A DNA stretch of 64,000 nucleotides from an uncultured Blautia sp. (lineage in GTDB: Bacteria; Bacillota; Clostridia; Lachnospirales; Lachnospiraceae): positions 1-64,000 of the forward strand of contig CALCDJ010000077.1 of the NCBI GenBank assembly GCA_937900135.1, in the 5' to 3' direction. The position numbers and the translations under genes were made by a program. The notes under the pieces were generated by a model that worked only from the letters and a program-made list of their open reading frames with translations, did no database searches and was not told where the DNA came from. This document shows, in pieces, positions 1 to 7,132 of the stretch (positions are counted from its first letter, which is position 1; each line of letters opens with the position of its first letter).

Positions 1-4
1 CTAA

Positions 5-53
5 CCCCTCAAGATTGAGGGGCAGGGGAGTTGAATAGGCGAAGCCTATTTTT
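5..53 (+). terminator. Paired hairpins with a T-run at the window edge
   Basis: Two inverted repeats lie here: CCCCTCAA/TTGAGGGG (5-12 with 14-21 region) and AATAGGC-gaa-GCCTATT (34-50), the second followed by TTTTTT on the plus strand. This looks like a rho-independent terminator for a plus-strand gene left of the window that also backs onto the 3' end of the minus-strand lipoprotein gene. The minus strand lacks a clear T-run after these stems. Confidence 0.6.
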
Positions 54-469
54 TACTTGATGGTGAATTGTACCATTTTCATATTTTCATCATATCCAAC
101 AGTATATTGCAGCTTTCCATTTTCATATTTTGTGATGATCAGACAGGCTGCATATTTTTTTCCATCCTGTTCCTGCCCCACAAAGGCTGTTTTTCCATAT
201 TCCTGAAATTTGCCCAATTTATCCAGCGTATCCAGGTAAGATTGGTAGATTTCCGGCGTAAGATTTCCCTGGAGTTCCGTCTGGAAGCGATCTACCCAAC
301 CCTCATAATCGTCAGAAGAGGCCAGTTCAATATCCTTTATGGCCTGAGTTTTCACAGTATCCTCATCAAACCCTTCCGGCAGTTGGGCGTCTGTTTTGCA
401 TGCAGTAAAGGCAAAGAGAAAAACTGCAAAGATCATAATGGAAAGTGCTGTTTTTTTCAGATGTTTCAT
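53..469 (-). CDS. Putative DUF3887-like lipoprotein, last gene of a signalling operon
   Basis: A 138-residue secreted lipoprotein. The N-terminus MKHLKK is followed by a hydrophobic stretch and a lipobox FTAC (Cys24), so it should be lipid-anchored outside the membrane. The mature part is small and acidic-polar, resembling DUF3887 proteins; no enzymatic motif is visible. The start at 467-469 is chosen because the ATG overlaps the TGA of the upstream protease gene (ATGA) and a GAGGGA ribosome site precedes it; a longer reading to 526 would run into that gene. It is the fourth gene of the operon RR - HK - YhfC protease - lipoprotein. Function unknown; a sensor accessory protein or a substrate of the neighbouring intramembrane protease are both possible. 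Confidence 0.75.
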   Translation of the reverse strand: MKHLKKTALSIMIFAVFLFAFTACKTDAQLPEGFDEDTVKTQAIKDIELASSDDYEGWVDRFQTELQGNLTPEIYQSYLDTLDKLGKFQEYGKTAFVGQEQDGKKYAACLIITKYENGKLQYTVGYDENMKMVQFTIK

Positions 470-1164
470 AATTCGTCCCTCATTTCTTTTTGTTTTTGTA
501 TGACAGCTTTCTGTTGTTTTGTCCAATAGAGATAAAACAAAGAAAGAACTGCTGTGATACCAAGGATGATCCAGATCAGTACTGGGTTTTTCAGAAATAC
601 GGAAAGGTCAAAGATTCCGTGGAGAACAACTGCAGCCAGGCAATAGCGGAACTGTTCTTTCTGAAGACTTTGTAATACAAGTACGGTTAAGGCTGTGTGG
701 ATACACATGGTGAAAAGGCGTTCCATTCCCACTGCAAGGACTTCTGGTCCAGCCAGAGCAAGAGTGCCCTGATAAAGACCTGGAAGGAGTCCAAGAGAAG
801 CGATCCAGACAGCTTCAATTCCTCCATGGCCAAGACCAAAGGAAACACCGTGGATCCAGGTTTGTTTCCCTTTACATAAGTATCTTAAAAAGAGCCACCT
901 TCCCAGTTCTTCAAAAATACCAGCGCTAAAAGCCATAATACCGGCATATAAAGCAGGATTGGTGGCTGGTAAAAGAGCGAAGGTATCCCAATAAGAACGG
1001 AGAAAATTCAAAATGGGAATGCGAAGAAGCAGCTGTGTCAGAATAAAACACAGGATTCCCATACAAAAGGTATAGAATGTTCCTTTTCGGATTTTTAAAA
1101 ACAAAAGTCCGCTTATAACAGGGAGCCCTACACATAGAAATAAACTGATAATCCCGTAGATCAT
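466..1164 (-). CDS. YhfC-family putative intramembrane protease
   Basis: A 232-residue polytopic membrane protein with about seven hydrophobic segments. It carries the conserved polar residues of the YhfC (glutamic-type, CAAX-protease-like) family: FEELGRW with Glu85-Glu86 and Arg89, GLGHGGIEA around residues 110-118 (His113, Glu117), His156, and LHGIFD around residues 181-186. Such proteins are thought to cleave peptide bonds inside the membrane, but the family is poorly characterised and no substrate can be read from sequence. It overlaps the histidine kinase gene upstream and the lipoprotein gene downstream by 4 nt each, so all three are probably translationally coupled. A role in processing a signal peptide sensed by the adjacent kinase is inference only. 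Confidence 0.8.
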   Translation of the reverse strand: MIYGIISLFLCVGLPVISGLLFLKIRKGTFYTFCMGILCFILTQLLLRIPILNFLRSYWDTFALLPATNPALYAGIMAFSAGIFEELGRWLFLRYLCKGKQTWIHGVSFGLGHGGIEAVWIASLGLLPGLYQGTLALAGPEVLAVGMERLFTMCIHTALTVLVLQSLQKEQFRYCLAAVVLHGIFDLSVFLKNPVLIWIILGITAVLSLFYLYWTKQQKAVIQKQKEMRDEL

Positions 1165-2447
1165 AAATTCTCCTTTCCCGGAAGCATAATGCTGATCCGA
1201 TATTCCTGTTCACATGGTTCTATACTCATAGTGCCGGCGTATCGTTCCAGCGTCTGCTGAACGTTTTTTAATCCAATTCCCATATGCCCCTTTTTCTTTT
1301 CACCGGGTTTCCAGGAATTGGTCAGGCGGATCACGCGGAAATTCTGGATTGTCTGTACCTGAAAGTTCAAAAAGGGATTCTCAAAACCTTCGCAGGCTTC
1401 AATGGCATTGTCCAGAAGATTGGCGAAGATCGTTGTAATATCAATATCCCTCAGATCGGAAAAATCCACGTCGCCCAGCTCTGCGGTCACGGAAATTCCC
1501 TTATTCCGCGCAAAAGAAAGCTTGTCATTGCAGATGATGTTCAGCATTTTGCAGCTGGTGTAATATCGTTCTCCCATTACGTTCAGCATATGGTAAAGAT
1601 CCCGTACATATTGTTGTCCCTGTGTGTTTCCAGTGTCCTGATACAAATGCTCCACAGAAGCTAAATGGTTTTTCATATCGTGGATGATTTTTCTGGACTC
1701 CTGGTATTTCTGTTCCAGCTGTTCATAGTGGCGATATTGAATCTGACTCTGGGTCTGAAACAGTTCCAGTTCCCCCTCCAGTTTGTTGGAGCGAAGAAGA
1801 TAACTCCATAAATAAAAGAAAAAGAAATTCAAAAATACCAGGATACCGATGTCAAGGAGAAGAAGGAACAAACCGTGAAACTGTACGTAAACGGAACATA
1901 ATTCCAACAGGGAAAAAAGGAGCAGCAGACTGCACACCGGAAGAACCAGGATGGCGAAGGCTTGCCTTTTTTCCACAAGGCTTCCCTGAAATCGAAAAAG
2001 CCAAAGGCGGGAGACAAAGGTTACGGAGATCATGACCAGGATTTTGACGATCATAGCCAGATTTCCAAGAACTGCCAAACCTATTTTGTCTGCAAAGAGA
2101 TAGCCGATGACATTCATCACAAAAATTCCAATTTCCATACACAGGATTAACAGAACTGTGAACAGAAGATCAAAAAACAAGGCTTTTGCTTTTCTGTGAA
2201 ACAGCAGATACCCTAAAAGTACGCTGTAAAACAGATCAAAAAGGATTGCCAGCCAGGGAAAGGAAAGCTGATGGCCTAAAATGGTGAACAAATAGGTACC
2301 GATTCCCAGAAAAAGAAAACCAGTTGCCGTTAGGGCTTTGGGGCGGAAAAAATCTCTGGAATTATGTTTCATAAAGGAATACAGACACAGGCAAAAGACC
2401 AGTTCTTCCAGAAAGCCCAGAAATAGATTCAGATAAATTGCAAACAT
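1161..2447 (-). CDS. AgrC-like sensor histidine kinase (GHKL ATPase)
   Basis: A 428-residue membrane kinase. Residues 1-220 contain six or seven hydrophobic segments without a large extracytoplasmic domain, as in peptide-sensing AgrC/ComD-type kinases. A coiled-coil linker (220-255) leads to the phosphoacceptor motif IIHDMKNHL (His256). The C-terminal GHKL ATPase has an N-box NLLDNAIEA (around 343-351) and a glycine box GHMGIGLKN (around 387-395). It should autophosphorylate and pass phosphate to the LytTR regulator encoded 21 nt upstream. The ligand is unknown; no agrD/agrB-like gene is adjacent. Confidence 0.9.
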   Translation of the reverse strand: MFAIYLNLFLGFLEELVFCLCLYSFMKHNSRDFFRPKALTATGFLFLGIGTYLFTILGHQLSFPWLAILFDLFYSVLLGYLLFHRKAKALFFDLLFTVLLILCMEIGIFVMNVIGYLFADKIGLAVLGNLAMIVKILVMISVTFVSRLWLFRFQGSLVEKRQAFAILVLPVCSLLLLFSLLELCSVYVQFHGLFLLLLDIGILVFLNFFFFYLWSYLLRSNKLEGELELFQTQSQIQYRHYEQLEQKYQESRKIIHDMKNHLASVEHLYQDTGNTQGQQYVRDLYHMLNVMGERYYTSCKMLNIICNDKLSFARNKGISVTAELGDVDFSDLRDIDITTIFANLLDNAIEACEGFENPFLNFQVQTIQNFRVIRLTNSWKPGEKKKGHMGIGLKNVQQTLERYAGTMSIEPCEQEYRISIMLPGKENL

Positions 2448-2468
2448 GGAACACCTCCTGGTAAAGAT

Positions 2469-3167
2469 TTAGAGCTGCTGCGCCAGATACCGGGTCAGAA
2501 GCTGACGAAACTGGGCAGAGCGTTTCTGGGACAGAGGAAGAACGGTACCATCCGTCAGCAAAAGTTCATATCCCCGAATATTTTGAATATGGGAAAGATT
2601 CACAAGAAAACCCTTGTGAGGAGAGGCAAATCCCATGTCAGTAAGTCGTTCTGTCAGAGCAGAGAGGGTTTCCCGAAGATGGTAGATCCCTTTGTCTGTG
2701 TGCATGGAAATTTTGCGGCATTCATATTCAAAATAAGAAAGCTTGGATACTGGGAGTTCCAGAATTCCTTCTTCTGTCTGGAAACGAAGGAGGGGGCCAA
2801 GCTGCTCTTCCTTTGCGTAGGCAAGCGCCTCCTTGAGCACCTGAAGGATGGACTGTTTTTTTAAGGGTTTTACCAGATATCCAAAGGCATGGACGGAAAA
2901 GGCATAATCCCGAAAATCTTCATAAGCGGTAATATAAATGATTTTGACCGTTTTATTTTTCTGACGCAGCTTCCTGGCAGTATCAATGCCGGAAAGGCCT
3001 TTCAGGTCAATGTCCAGAAAAATAATATCAAAGGAAATCGGGGAAGTTAAAAGGGCTTCTCCGCTTTCTAAATATACAATCTGAAAAACAGGATCAAGGG
3101 ATTCCAGATATGTATGCATCTGTTCCCGAATAGCTGCTTCGTCATCGCAGACGGCAATTTTGATCAT
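2469..3167 (-). CDS. LytTR-family response regulator
   Basis: A 232-residue AgrA/LytR-type regulator. The receiver domain (1-120) shows the acidic pair Asp8-Asp9, phosphoacceptor Asp52 (FLDIDLKG), Thr80 (YITAYED) and Lys100 (LVKPL). Residues from about 125 form a LytTR DNA-binding domain. The start MIKIAVCDDE at 3167 was chosen over an upstream in-frame ATG because it matches the family N-terminus and has a GAGG ribosome site. It is the first gene of the minus-strand operon and has a good promoter at 3201-3229. LytTR regulators usually bind paired direct repeats upstream of targets; none was convincingly seen here. Confidence 0.92.
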   Translation of the reverse strand: MIKIAVCDDEAAIREQMHTYLESLDPVFQIVYLESGEALLTSPISFDIIFLDIDLKGLSGIDTARKLRQKNKTVKIIYITAYEDFRDYAFSVHAFGYLVKPLKKQSILQVLKEALAYAKEEQLGPLLRFQTEEGILELPVSKLSYFEYECRKISMHTDKGIYHLRETLSALTERLTDMGFASPHKGFLVNLSHIQNIRGYELLLTDGTVLPLSQKRSAQFRQLLTRYLAQQL

Positions 3168-3200
3168 AATTGTTAACCTCTTTTCTACAAGTTCAATATG

Positions 3201-3229
3201 AGTATAAAACAGAATATTTTTGATTACAA
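3201..3229 (-). promoter_or_regulatory. Sigma-A promoter of the LytTR/GHKL operon
   Basis: On the minus strand TTGTAA (3224-3229) and TATACT (3201-3206) are separated by exactly 17 nt, about 35 nt upstream of the response regulator start. Confidence 0.65.
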
Positions 3230-3327
3230 GACGGGAAGCGCAAGAGACAGATTTCCGGTACAAATGACAGAATAAAGACGCTCCATGATTTTGAGAGAAG
3301 TTTCTTGATGAAAAATGCACAAAAACC

Positions 3328-3356
3328 TTGACAAAAGAGAAGTTTAATGATATATT
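3328..3356 (+). promoter_or_regulatory. Consensus sigma-A promoter of the dehydrogenase leader
   Basis: TTGACA (3328-3333), a 17-nt spacer, then TATATT (3351-3356). The predicted transcript starts near 3363 and runs through a terminator hairpin before reaching the coding region at 3540. Confidence 0.85.
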
Positions 3357-3392
3357 TTAACCAAGCTTAAATGAGAAATTGCAAGAGATTAG

Positions 3393-3440
3393 AGGCAATG
3401 CAATGAATCACATAGTGTTTCATTAGCGTTGCCTTTTTTT
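3393..3440 (+). terminator. Leader terminator (probable transcription attenuator)
   Basis: An arm beginning AGGCAATGC (3393-3407) pairs with its near-complement ending GCGTTGCCT (3419-3434), giving a stem of about 15 bp with one bulge, immediately followed by seven to eight T. It lies between a consensus promoter and the gene it should serve. A short alternative stem, ATTGC (3378-3382) with GCAAT (3395-3399), would sequester the 5' arm, as an antiterminator would. The terminator is clear; its regulatory use is inference. Confidence 0.8.
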
Positions 3441-3491
3441 GACCTTTTTCAAAAGGAACACTTAGAATTTCTCAAAAGACTAACGTACAAA

Positions 3492-3506
3492 ACGTGAAAT
3501 TCACGT
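3492..3506 (+). promoter_or_regulatory. Perfect 7+1+7 palindrome before the ribosome site
   Basis: ACGTGAA-a-TTCACGT lies 19 nt upstream of the AAGGAGGG ribosome site. It could be a small RNA hairpin in the leader or a protein-binding operator; nothing decides between these. Confidence 0.4.
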
Positions 3507-3539
3507 AAAATAATCACATTATCCAAGGAGGGTATTTCA

Positions 3540-4658
3540 ATGGAAAAAGAAACAAGACCTTTTGTACCGTGGCAGTTGGTAGATGATTTTATGACAGCAG
3601 CTTTTGTAAAGCTTGGTTTACCGGAAGAAGACGCAAGACTTTGTTCCGACGTGTTGCTGGAAAGTGACAGACGTGGTATCGAGAGCCACGGATGTAACCG
3701 TTTCAAACCGATTTATGTAGACCGTATCCGTCAGGGAATTTTAAATCCGGTTACCAAAATCGACATTCTTAAAGAAACTCCAACCACAGCTGTACTTGAT
3801 GCAAACGATGGTATGGGTATGGTAGCAAGTAAAAAAGCCATGGATATGTGTATCGAAAAGGCGCGTAAGTACGGCATGGGTATGGTAGCTGTCAGAAATT
3901 CCTCCCATTACGGAATTGCCGGCTACTGGACAGGACTCGCAGAAAAAGAAAACATGATCGGTATCACTGGCACCAACGCTAGACCGTCAATCGCACCAAC
4001 CTTTGGTGTGGAAAATATGCTGGGAACAAACCCTCTGACATTTGCTATGCCAACAGACGAAGAATTCCCGTTCTCACTGGACTGTGCAACCTCTATTATC
4101 CAGAATGGTAAAATTGAGTATTACGCACGTATCGGACATGATACACCAGCTGGTATGGTTATTGGAAGAGATGGATCTGAAATGACAGACAGTGCACAGA
4201 TTCTGAAGGATATGAGAAGCCAGAAGGCCGCTCTTGCACCTCTTGGCGGTGTTGGTGAACTGTTTGCAGGTTACAAGGGATATGGATATGCGACTGTTGT
4301 AGAGCTTCTCTGTGCAGCGCTGCAGTCTGGTATGTTCCTGAAAGACCTGGATGGAAAAGATGAGAATGGCAAGATCCGTCCATATCATCTGGGACATTTC
4401 TTTATTGCAATCGATACAGAAGCATTTATGGGAGCAGATGCATTCAAGAAAACAGCAGGCGATATCTTAAGAGGACTTCGTAACTCTCAGAAAGCACCTG
4501 GACAGGAAAGAATTTATACTGCCGGTGAAAAAGAGCATGATGTATGGATGTATCGCAAGGATAAAGGCGTTCCTATGACAGAAGCCGTACAGAAAGAGTT
4601 CATTCAGCTGAGAGATGAGCTGGGTCTGACACAGTTCCATTTCCCATTTGAGGCTTAA
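3540..4658 (+). CDS. Malate/L-lactate dehydrogenase family (Ldh_2) oxidoreductase
   Basis: A 372-residue NAD(P)-dependent 2-hydroxyacid dehydrogenase of the Ldh_2 superfamily, which is unrelated to classical Rossmann LDH/MDH. Visible family motifs are ESHGCNRF around residues 48-55 and the catalytic-region NSSHYGIAGYW (His123), with GVENMLGTNPL further on. Members reduce oxaloacetate to malate, pyruvate to lactate, or act on sulfolactate, ureidoglycolate and similar acids. The malic enzyme gene 70 nt downstream favours malate as substrate, but this is inference. Preceded by AAGGAGGG and a long leader with an attenuator-like terminator, so expression is probably conditional. Full-length for the family. 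Confidence 0.85.
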   Translation: MEKETRPFVPWQLVDDFMTAAFVKLGLPEEDARLCSDVLLESDRRGIESHGCNRFKPIYVDRIRQGILNPVTKIDILKETPTTAVLDANDGMGMVASKKAMDMCIEKARKYGMGMVAVRNSSHYGIAGYWTGLAEKENMIGITGTNARPSIAPTFGVENMLGTNPLTFAMPTDEEFPFSLDCATSIIQNGKIEYYARIGHDTPAGMVIGRDGSEMTDSAQILKDMRSQKAALAPLGGVGELFAGYKGYGYATVVELLCAALQSGMFLKDLDGKDENGKIRPYHLGHFFIAIDTEAFMGADAFKKTAGDILRGLRNSQKAPGQERIYTAGEKEHDVWMYRKDKGVPMTEAVQKEFIQLRDELGLTQFHFPFEA

Positions 4659-4673
4659 GTCTGATATAATACA

Positions 4674-4693
4674 GGGGGGATGAAATTCCCCCC
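4674..4693 (+). other. G6/C6 hairpin between dehydrogenase and malic enzyme genes
   Basis: GGGGGGA (4674-4680) can pair with TTCCCCCC (4687-4693) around a short loop. There is no following T-run, so this looks like an mRNA-stabilising or processing hairpin between co-transcribed genes rather than a terminator. Confidence 0.5.
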
Positions 4694-4728
4694 ATACATT
4701 GTTTGATGATTGCTAGGAGGAAAAAAGA

Positions 4729-5904
4729 ATGGATTATGCAAAAGAATCACTGAGACTTCACGGTGAGTGGAAGGGAAAAATTGAAGTAATGAGCCGTGTG
4801 CCAGTTGCGTCCAAGGAAGACCTGTCACTGGCTTATACCCCAGGTGTTGCGCAGCCATGTCTGGAGATTCAGAAAGATATTGATAAGAGCTATGAGCTGA
4901 CAAGACGTCATAATTTGTGCGCAGTTATTACAGATGGTTCTGCTGTTCTGGGACTTGGGGATATTGGACCGGAAGCAGGAATGCCGGTTATGGAAGGAAA
5001 ATGTGTGCTGTTCAAAGCCTTTGGTGATGTAGACGCGTTTCCTCTGTGCGTAAAAACAAAAGATGTAGATGAATTTGTAAATGCAGTATATCTGATGTCC
5101 GGTTCTTTCGGCGGAATTAATCTGGAAGATATTTCTGCGCCGCGCTGCTTTGAAATTGAGCGTAAACTGAAAGAAAAATGTGATATTCCGATTTTCCATG
5201 ACGATCAGCATGGAACCGCGATCATTTCTCTTGCAGGACTTCTCAATGCACTGAAAGTCGTAGGAAAGAAAAAAGAGGAAGTAAAGATTGTTACTTCCGG
5301 CGCAGGCGCTGCAGCTATTTCCATCGTTCGCCTGCTTCTCGCTGCCGGTTTCCAGGATATCACCATGTGTGACCGTTCCGGCGCAATTTATGAGGGACGT
5401 GAGAAGGGCATGAACTGGATTAAAGAAGAAATGTCCAAGCTTACAAACAAAGAAAAGAAACAGGGTACTCTGGCAGAAATGCTGGTAGGCGCTGACGTAT
5501 TCATTGGTGTTTCCGCTCCTGGACAGCTGACTACAGAAATGGTAAAAACCATGAACAAAGACGCTATTATTTTTGCATGTGCAAACCCGACACCGGAAAT
5601 TTTCCCGGAAGATGCAAAAGCAGGCGGAGCAAAAGTAGTTGCAACGGGAAGAAGTGATTTCCCGAACCAGATCAACAACGTACTGGCATTCCCAGGTGTG
5701 TTCAGGGGAACTTTTGATGTACGTGCCAAGGATATCAACGAGGAAATGAAAATGGCTGCTGCACAGGCACTGGCAGACCTGATTTCTGATGAAGAATTAA
5801 GCGCTGATTATATCATTCCAAAAGCATTTGACCCGAGAGTTGGAAAAGCTGTAGCTGCAGCAGTTGCAAAGGCTGCAAGAGAGAGCGGCGTAGCCAGAAT
5901 CTGA
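4729..5904 (+). CDS. NAD(P)-dependent malic enzyme
   Basis: A 391-residue short-form malic enzyme (malate to pyruvate plus CO2 with NAD(P)H). The malic N-domain contains LAYTPGVAQPC (Tyr36), the lysine region MEGKCVLFKAFGD (around residue 91), the metal-binding pair in INLEDISAPRCFEIE (around 130-145) and FHDDQHGTA (156-164). The NAD-binding domain begins with TSGAGAAA near residue 189, and CANPTPEI follows. Length is standard for bacterial small malic enzymes. It has a good AGGAGG site and lies between an Ldh_2 dehydrogenase and glpP, so the cluster probably links C4 acid, pyruvate and glycerol metabolism. Confidence 0.93.
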   Translation: MDYAKESLRLHGEWKGKIEVMSRVPVASKEDLSLAYTPGVAQPCLEIQKDIDKSYELTRRHNLCAVITDGSAVLGLGDIGPEAGMPVMEGKCVLFKAFGDVDAFPLCVKTKDVDEFVNAVYLMSGSFGGINLEDISAPRCFEIERKLKEKCDIPIFHDDQHGTAIISLAGLLNALKVVGKKKEEVKIVTSGAGAAAISIVRLLLAAGFQDITMCDRSGAIYEGREKGMNWIKEEMSKLTNKEKKQGTLAEMLVGADVFIGVSAPGQLTTEMVKTMNKDAIIFACANPTPEIFPEDAKAGGAKVVATGRSDFPNQINNVLAFPGVFRGTFDVRAKDINEEMKMAAAQALADLISDEELSADYIIPKAFDPRVGKAVAAAVAKAARESGVARI

Positions 5905-5951
5905 GAAACAGAGTTGATACCACAAATTGTAGGATGGATTAGGGGGCATTT

Positions 5952-6527
5952 ATGACGCGGGAAGAAATTTTGGAGCAGTTAGAGGATTGCCCGATTATTG
6001 CTGCGGTGAAGGATGAGGAAGGGTTAAAGACCTGCATAGAGTCTGATATTCAGGTTGCATTTGTGATTTACGGAGATATCTGCAGTATTGGAGACATTGT
6101 AGGGCGTTTGAAGGACGCGGGAAAAACCGTCTTTATTCATCTGGATCTGATCAGCGGACTGAGCAGCCGGGAAGTGGTGGTACATTATATCTGCCAGGTG
6201 ACCAGGGCGGACGGCATTATTTCCACAAAGCCTGCGCTGATCAAGCAGGCGAAGGAGGAAGGCTTGTTTGCCATCATGCGTTTTTTCATGCTGGACTCCA
6301 TGGTGTTTGAAAATGTGGGTAAGCAGGTTTCTAATGTACATCCAGATGTCATCGAGATTATTCCAGGCGCCATGCCTAAGGTTGTTGAAAAATTGTGTCA
6401 CTATATCGGCGAGGCAGTACCGGTCATTGCCGGAGGCATGATTATGGATAAGGAAGATACCATGGCGGCGCTGAATGCAGGCGCGGTTGCCATTTCCACC
6501 AGCAACCAAAAAGTCTGGTTTATGTGA
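5952..6527 (+). CDS. glpP: Glycerol-3-phosphate responsive antiterminator GlpP
   Basis: A 191-residue protein of the GlpP family. In Bacillus subtilis GlpP with glycerol-3-phosphate prevents premature termination in the leaders of glp transcripts. The fold is a small TIM-barrel-like domain; the family-like segments CPIIAAVKDEEGL near the N-terminus, FIHLDLISGLS and the C-terminal PVIAGGMI...AGAVAISTSN are all present. It begins 48 nt after the malic enzyme gene and ends with its own terminator. The likely target is the leader terminator at 6782-6825, ahead of gdpD', mgtC and glpK. Full length, no missing regions seen. Confidence 0.9.
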   Translation: MTREEILEQLEDCPIIAAVKDEEGLKTCIESDIQVAFVIYGDICSIGDIVGRLKDAGKTVFIHLDLISGLSSREVVVHYICQVTRADGIISTKPALIKQAKEEGLFAIMRFFMLDSMVFENVGKQVSNVHPDVIEIIPGAMPKVVEKLCHYIGEAVPVIAGGMIMDKEDTMAALNAGAVAISTSNQKVWFM

Positions 6528-6554
6528 TTTAAACAGAAAATAGAATTGACAAAA

Positions 6555-6582
6555 AGGAGCGGAATTTTCCGCTTCTTTTTTT
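6555..6582 (+). terminator. Rho-independent terminator after glpP
   Basis: Stem AGCGGAA/TTCCGCT (6558-6564 with 6567-6573), extended by three more pairs including one G-U, followed by a run of seven T. Confidence 0.85.
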
Positions 6583-6714
6583 GTAAAAAAATTGATGGAT
6601 AAAAAATATGATAAATTTGGGTGAAAACTGTGCAAAATTAAAACGAAAAAAGTAAGAAGGGTTTAAATTGATAAAAAAATAACAAAAAATTACAGGAAAA
6701 AATTGAAAAAAATA

Positions 6715-6743
6715 TTGCAAAGTGCACAAAAATGTGGTAAAGT
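6715..6743 (+). promoter_or_regulatory. Promoter of the gdpD'-mgtC-glpK unit
   Basis: TTGCAA (6715-6720), 17-nt spacer, TAAAGT (6738-6743). It sits upstream of a leader that carries a rho-independent terminator. Confidence 0.65.
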
Positions 6744-6781
6744 ACAACTATGGAAAACGCGTGCCGAGAGAATGGAGATGG

Positions 6782-6825
6782 CAGAATCGTAATCAAGGGA
6801 GTATTGGTATGATTCTGTTTTTTTT
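6782..6825 (+). terminator. Leader terminator, probable GlpP-controlled attenuator
   Basis: CAGAATCGTA (6782-6791) pairs with TATGATTCTG (6808-6817), ten base pairs with one G-U, followed by eight T. It lies 40 nt after a promoter and upstream of a glycerol kinase operon, next to glpP. In B. subtilis GlpP relieves termination at such leader terminators; the same use here is inferred from context. Confidence 0.8.
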
Positions 6826-6863
6826 ATGCCATTTTTTCGTACGAAAATGAAAGGGAGGATACA

Positions 6864-7094
6864 ATGAAGGTTTTCGGACATCGGGGATACAGTGGCGAGT
6901 ACCCGGAAAATACTATGCTGGCATACAAAAAAGCAGTAGAAGCAGGTTGCGATGGCATTGAATTAGACGTACAGTTGACGCGTGATCTTGTACCGGTACT
7001 CATCCACGATGAAAGTATAGAAAGACTTACAAGGGATACTGCCACGATGTGGAGGGGTAGTATCCCTTTCTTTATCATAAAAAGAATCAGATAA
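6864..7094 (+). pseudogene. Truncated glycerophosphodiester phosphodiesterase remnant
   Basis: Encodes only the first third of a GDPD/GlpQ-type enzyme, which normally has about 240 residues and hydrolyses glycerophosphodiesters to glycerol-3-phosphate. The N-terminal active-site elements are intact: [14 protein letters not shown], the metal-binding GIELDVQ and IHDE. After about residue 59 (LTRDT) the homology stops and a 17-residue tail encoded by a hairpin follows. The missing part carries the remaining catalytic residues, so the product should be inactive. A good GGGAGG site still precedes the ATG. Most simply a deletion derivative kept in the leader of the glycerol operon. Confidence 0.75.
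7031..7068 (+). terminator. Perfect 10-bp hairpin inside the gdpD remnant
   Basis: AAGGGATACT (7031-7040) pairs perfectly with AGTATCCCTT (7059-7068), with a nested CCAC/GTGG hairpin in the loop and a short TTTCTTT tail. It could be a weak terminator or second attenuator ahead of mgtC, and it marks the point where gdpD homology ends. Confidence 0.6.
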
Positions 7095-7132
7095 ATAAAA
7101 ATAGAGTGCGGTAAAAAAGGAGGTTGGCATAT

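Larger units (their letters stand above)
3168..3539. other. Divergent intergenic region with two promoters, a leader terminator and a palindrome
   Basis: This 372-bp stretch has no supported gene. It holds the minus-strand promoter for the two-component operon (3201-3229), the plus-strand promoter (3328-3356), a strong terminator hairpin inside the plus-strand leader (3393-3440), a small palindrome (3492-3506) and the AAGGAGGG ribosome site (3525-3532) of the dehydrogenase gene. Confidence 0.8.
6528..6863 (+). other. AT-rich intergenic region with the glp promoter and leader
   Basis: This 336-bp region has no supported gene. It contains the glpP terminator (6555-6582), an A-rich tract, a sigma-A promoter (6715-6743) and a leader with a terminator (6782-6825) ahead of the broken gdpD, mgtC and glpK genes. 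Confidence 0.8.

Noticed and set aside
4661..4670. Promoter for malic enzyme at TATAAT 4665-4670
   Set aside because: No acceptable -35 box is at the right distance, and spacing to the preceding gene suggests read-through.
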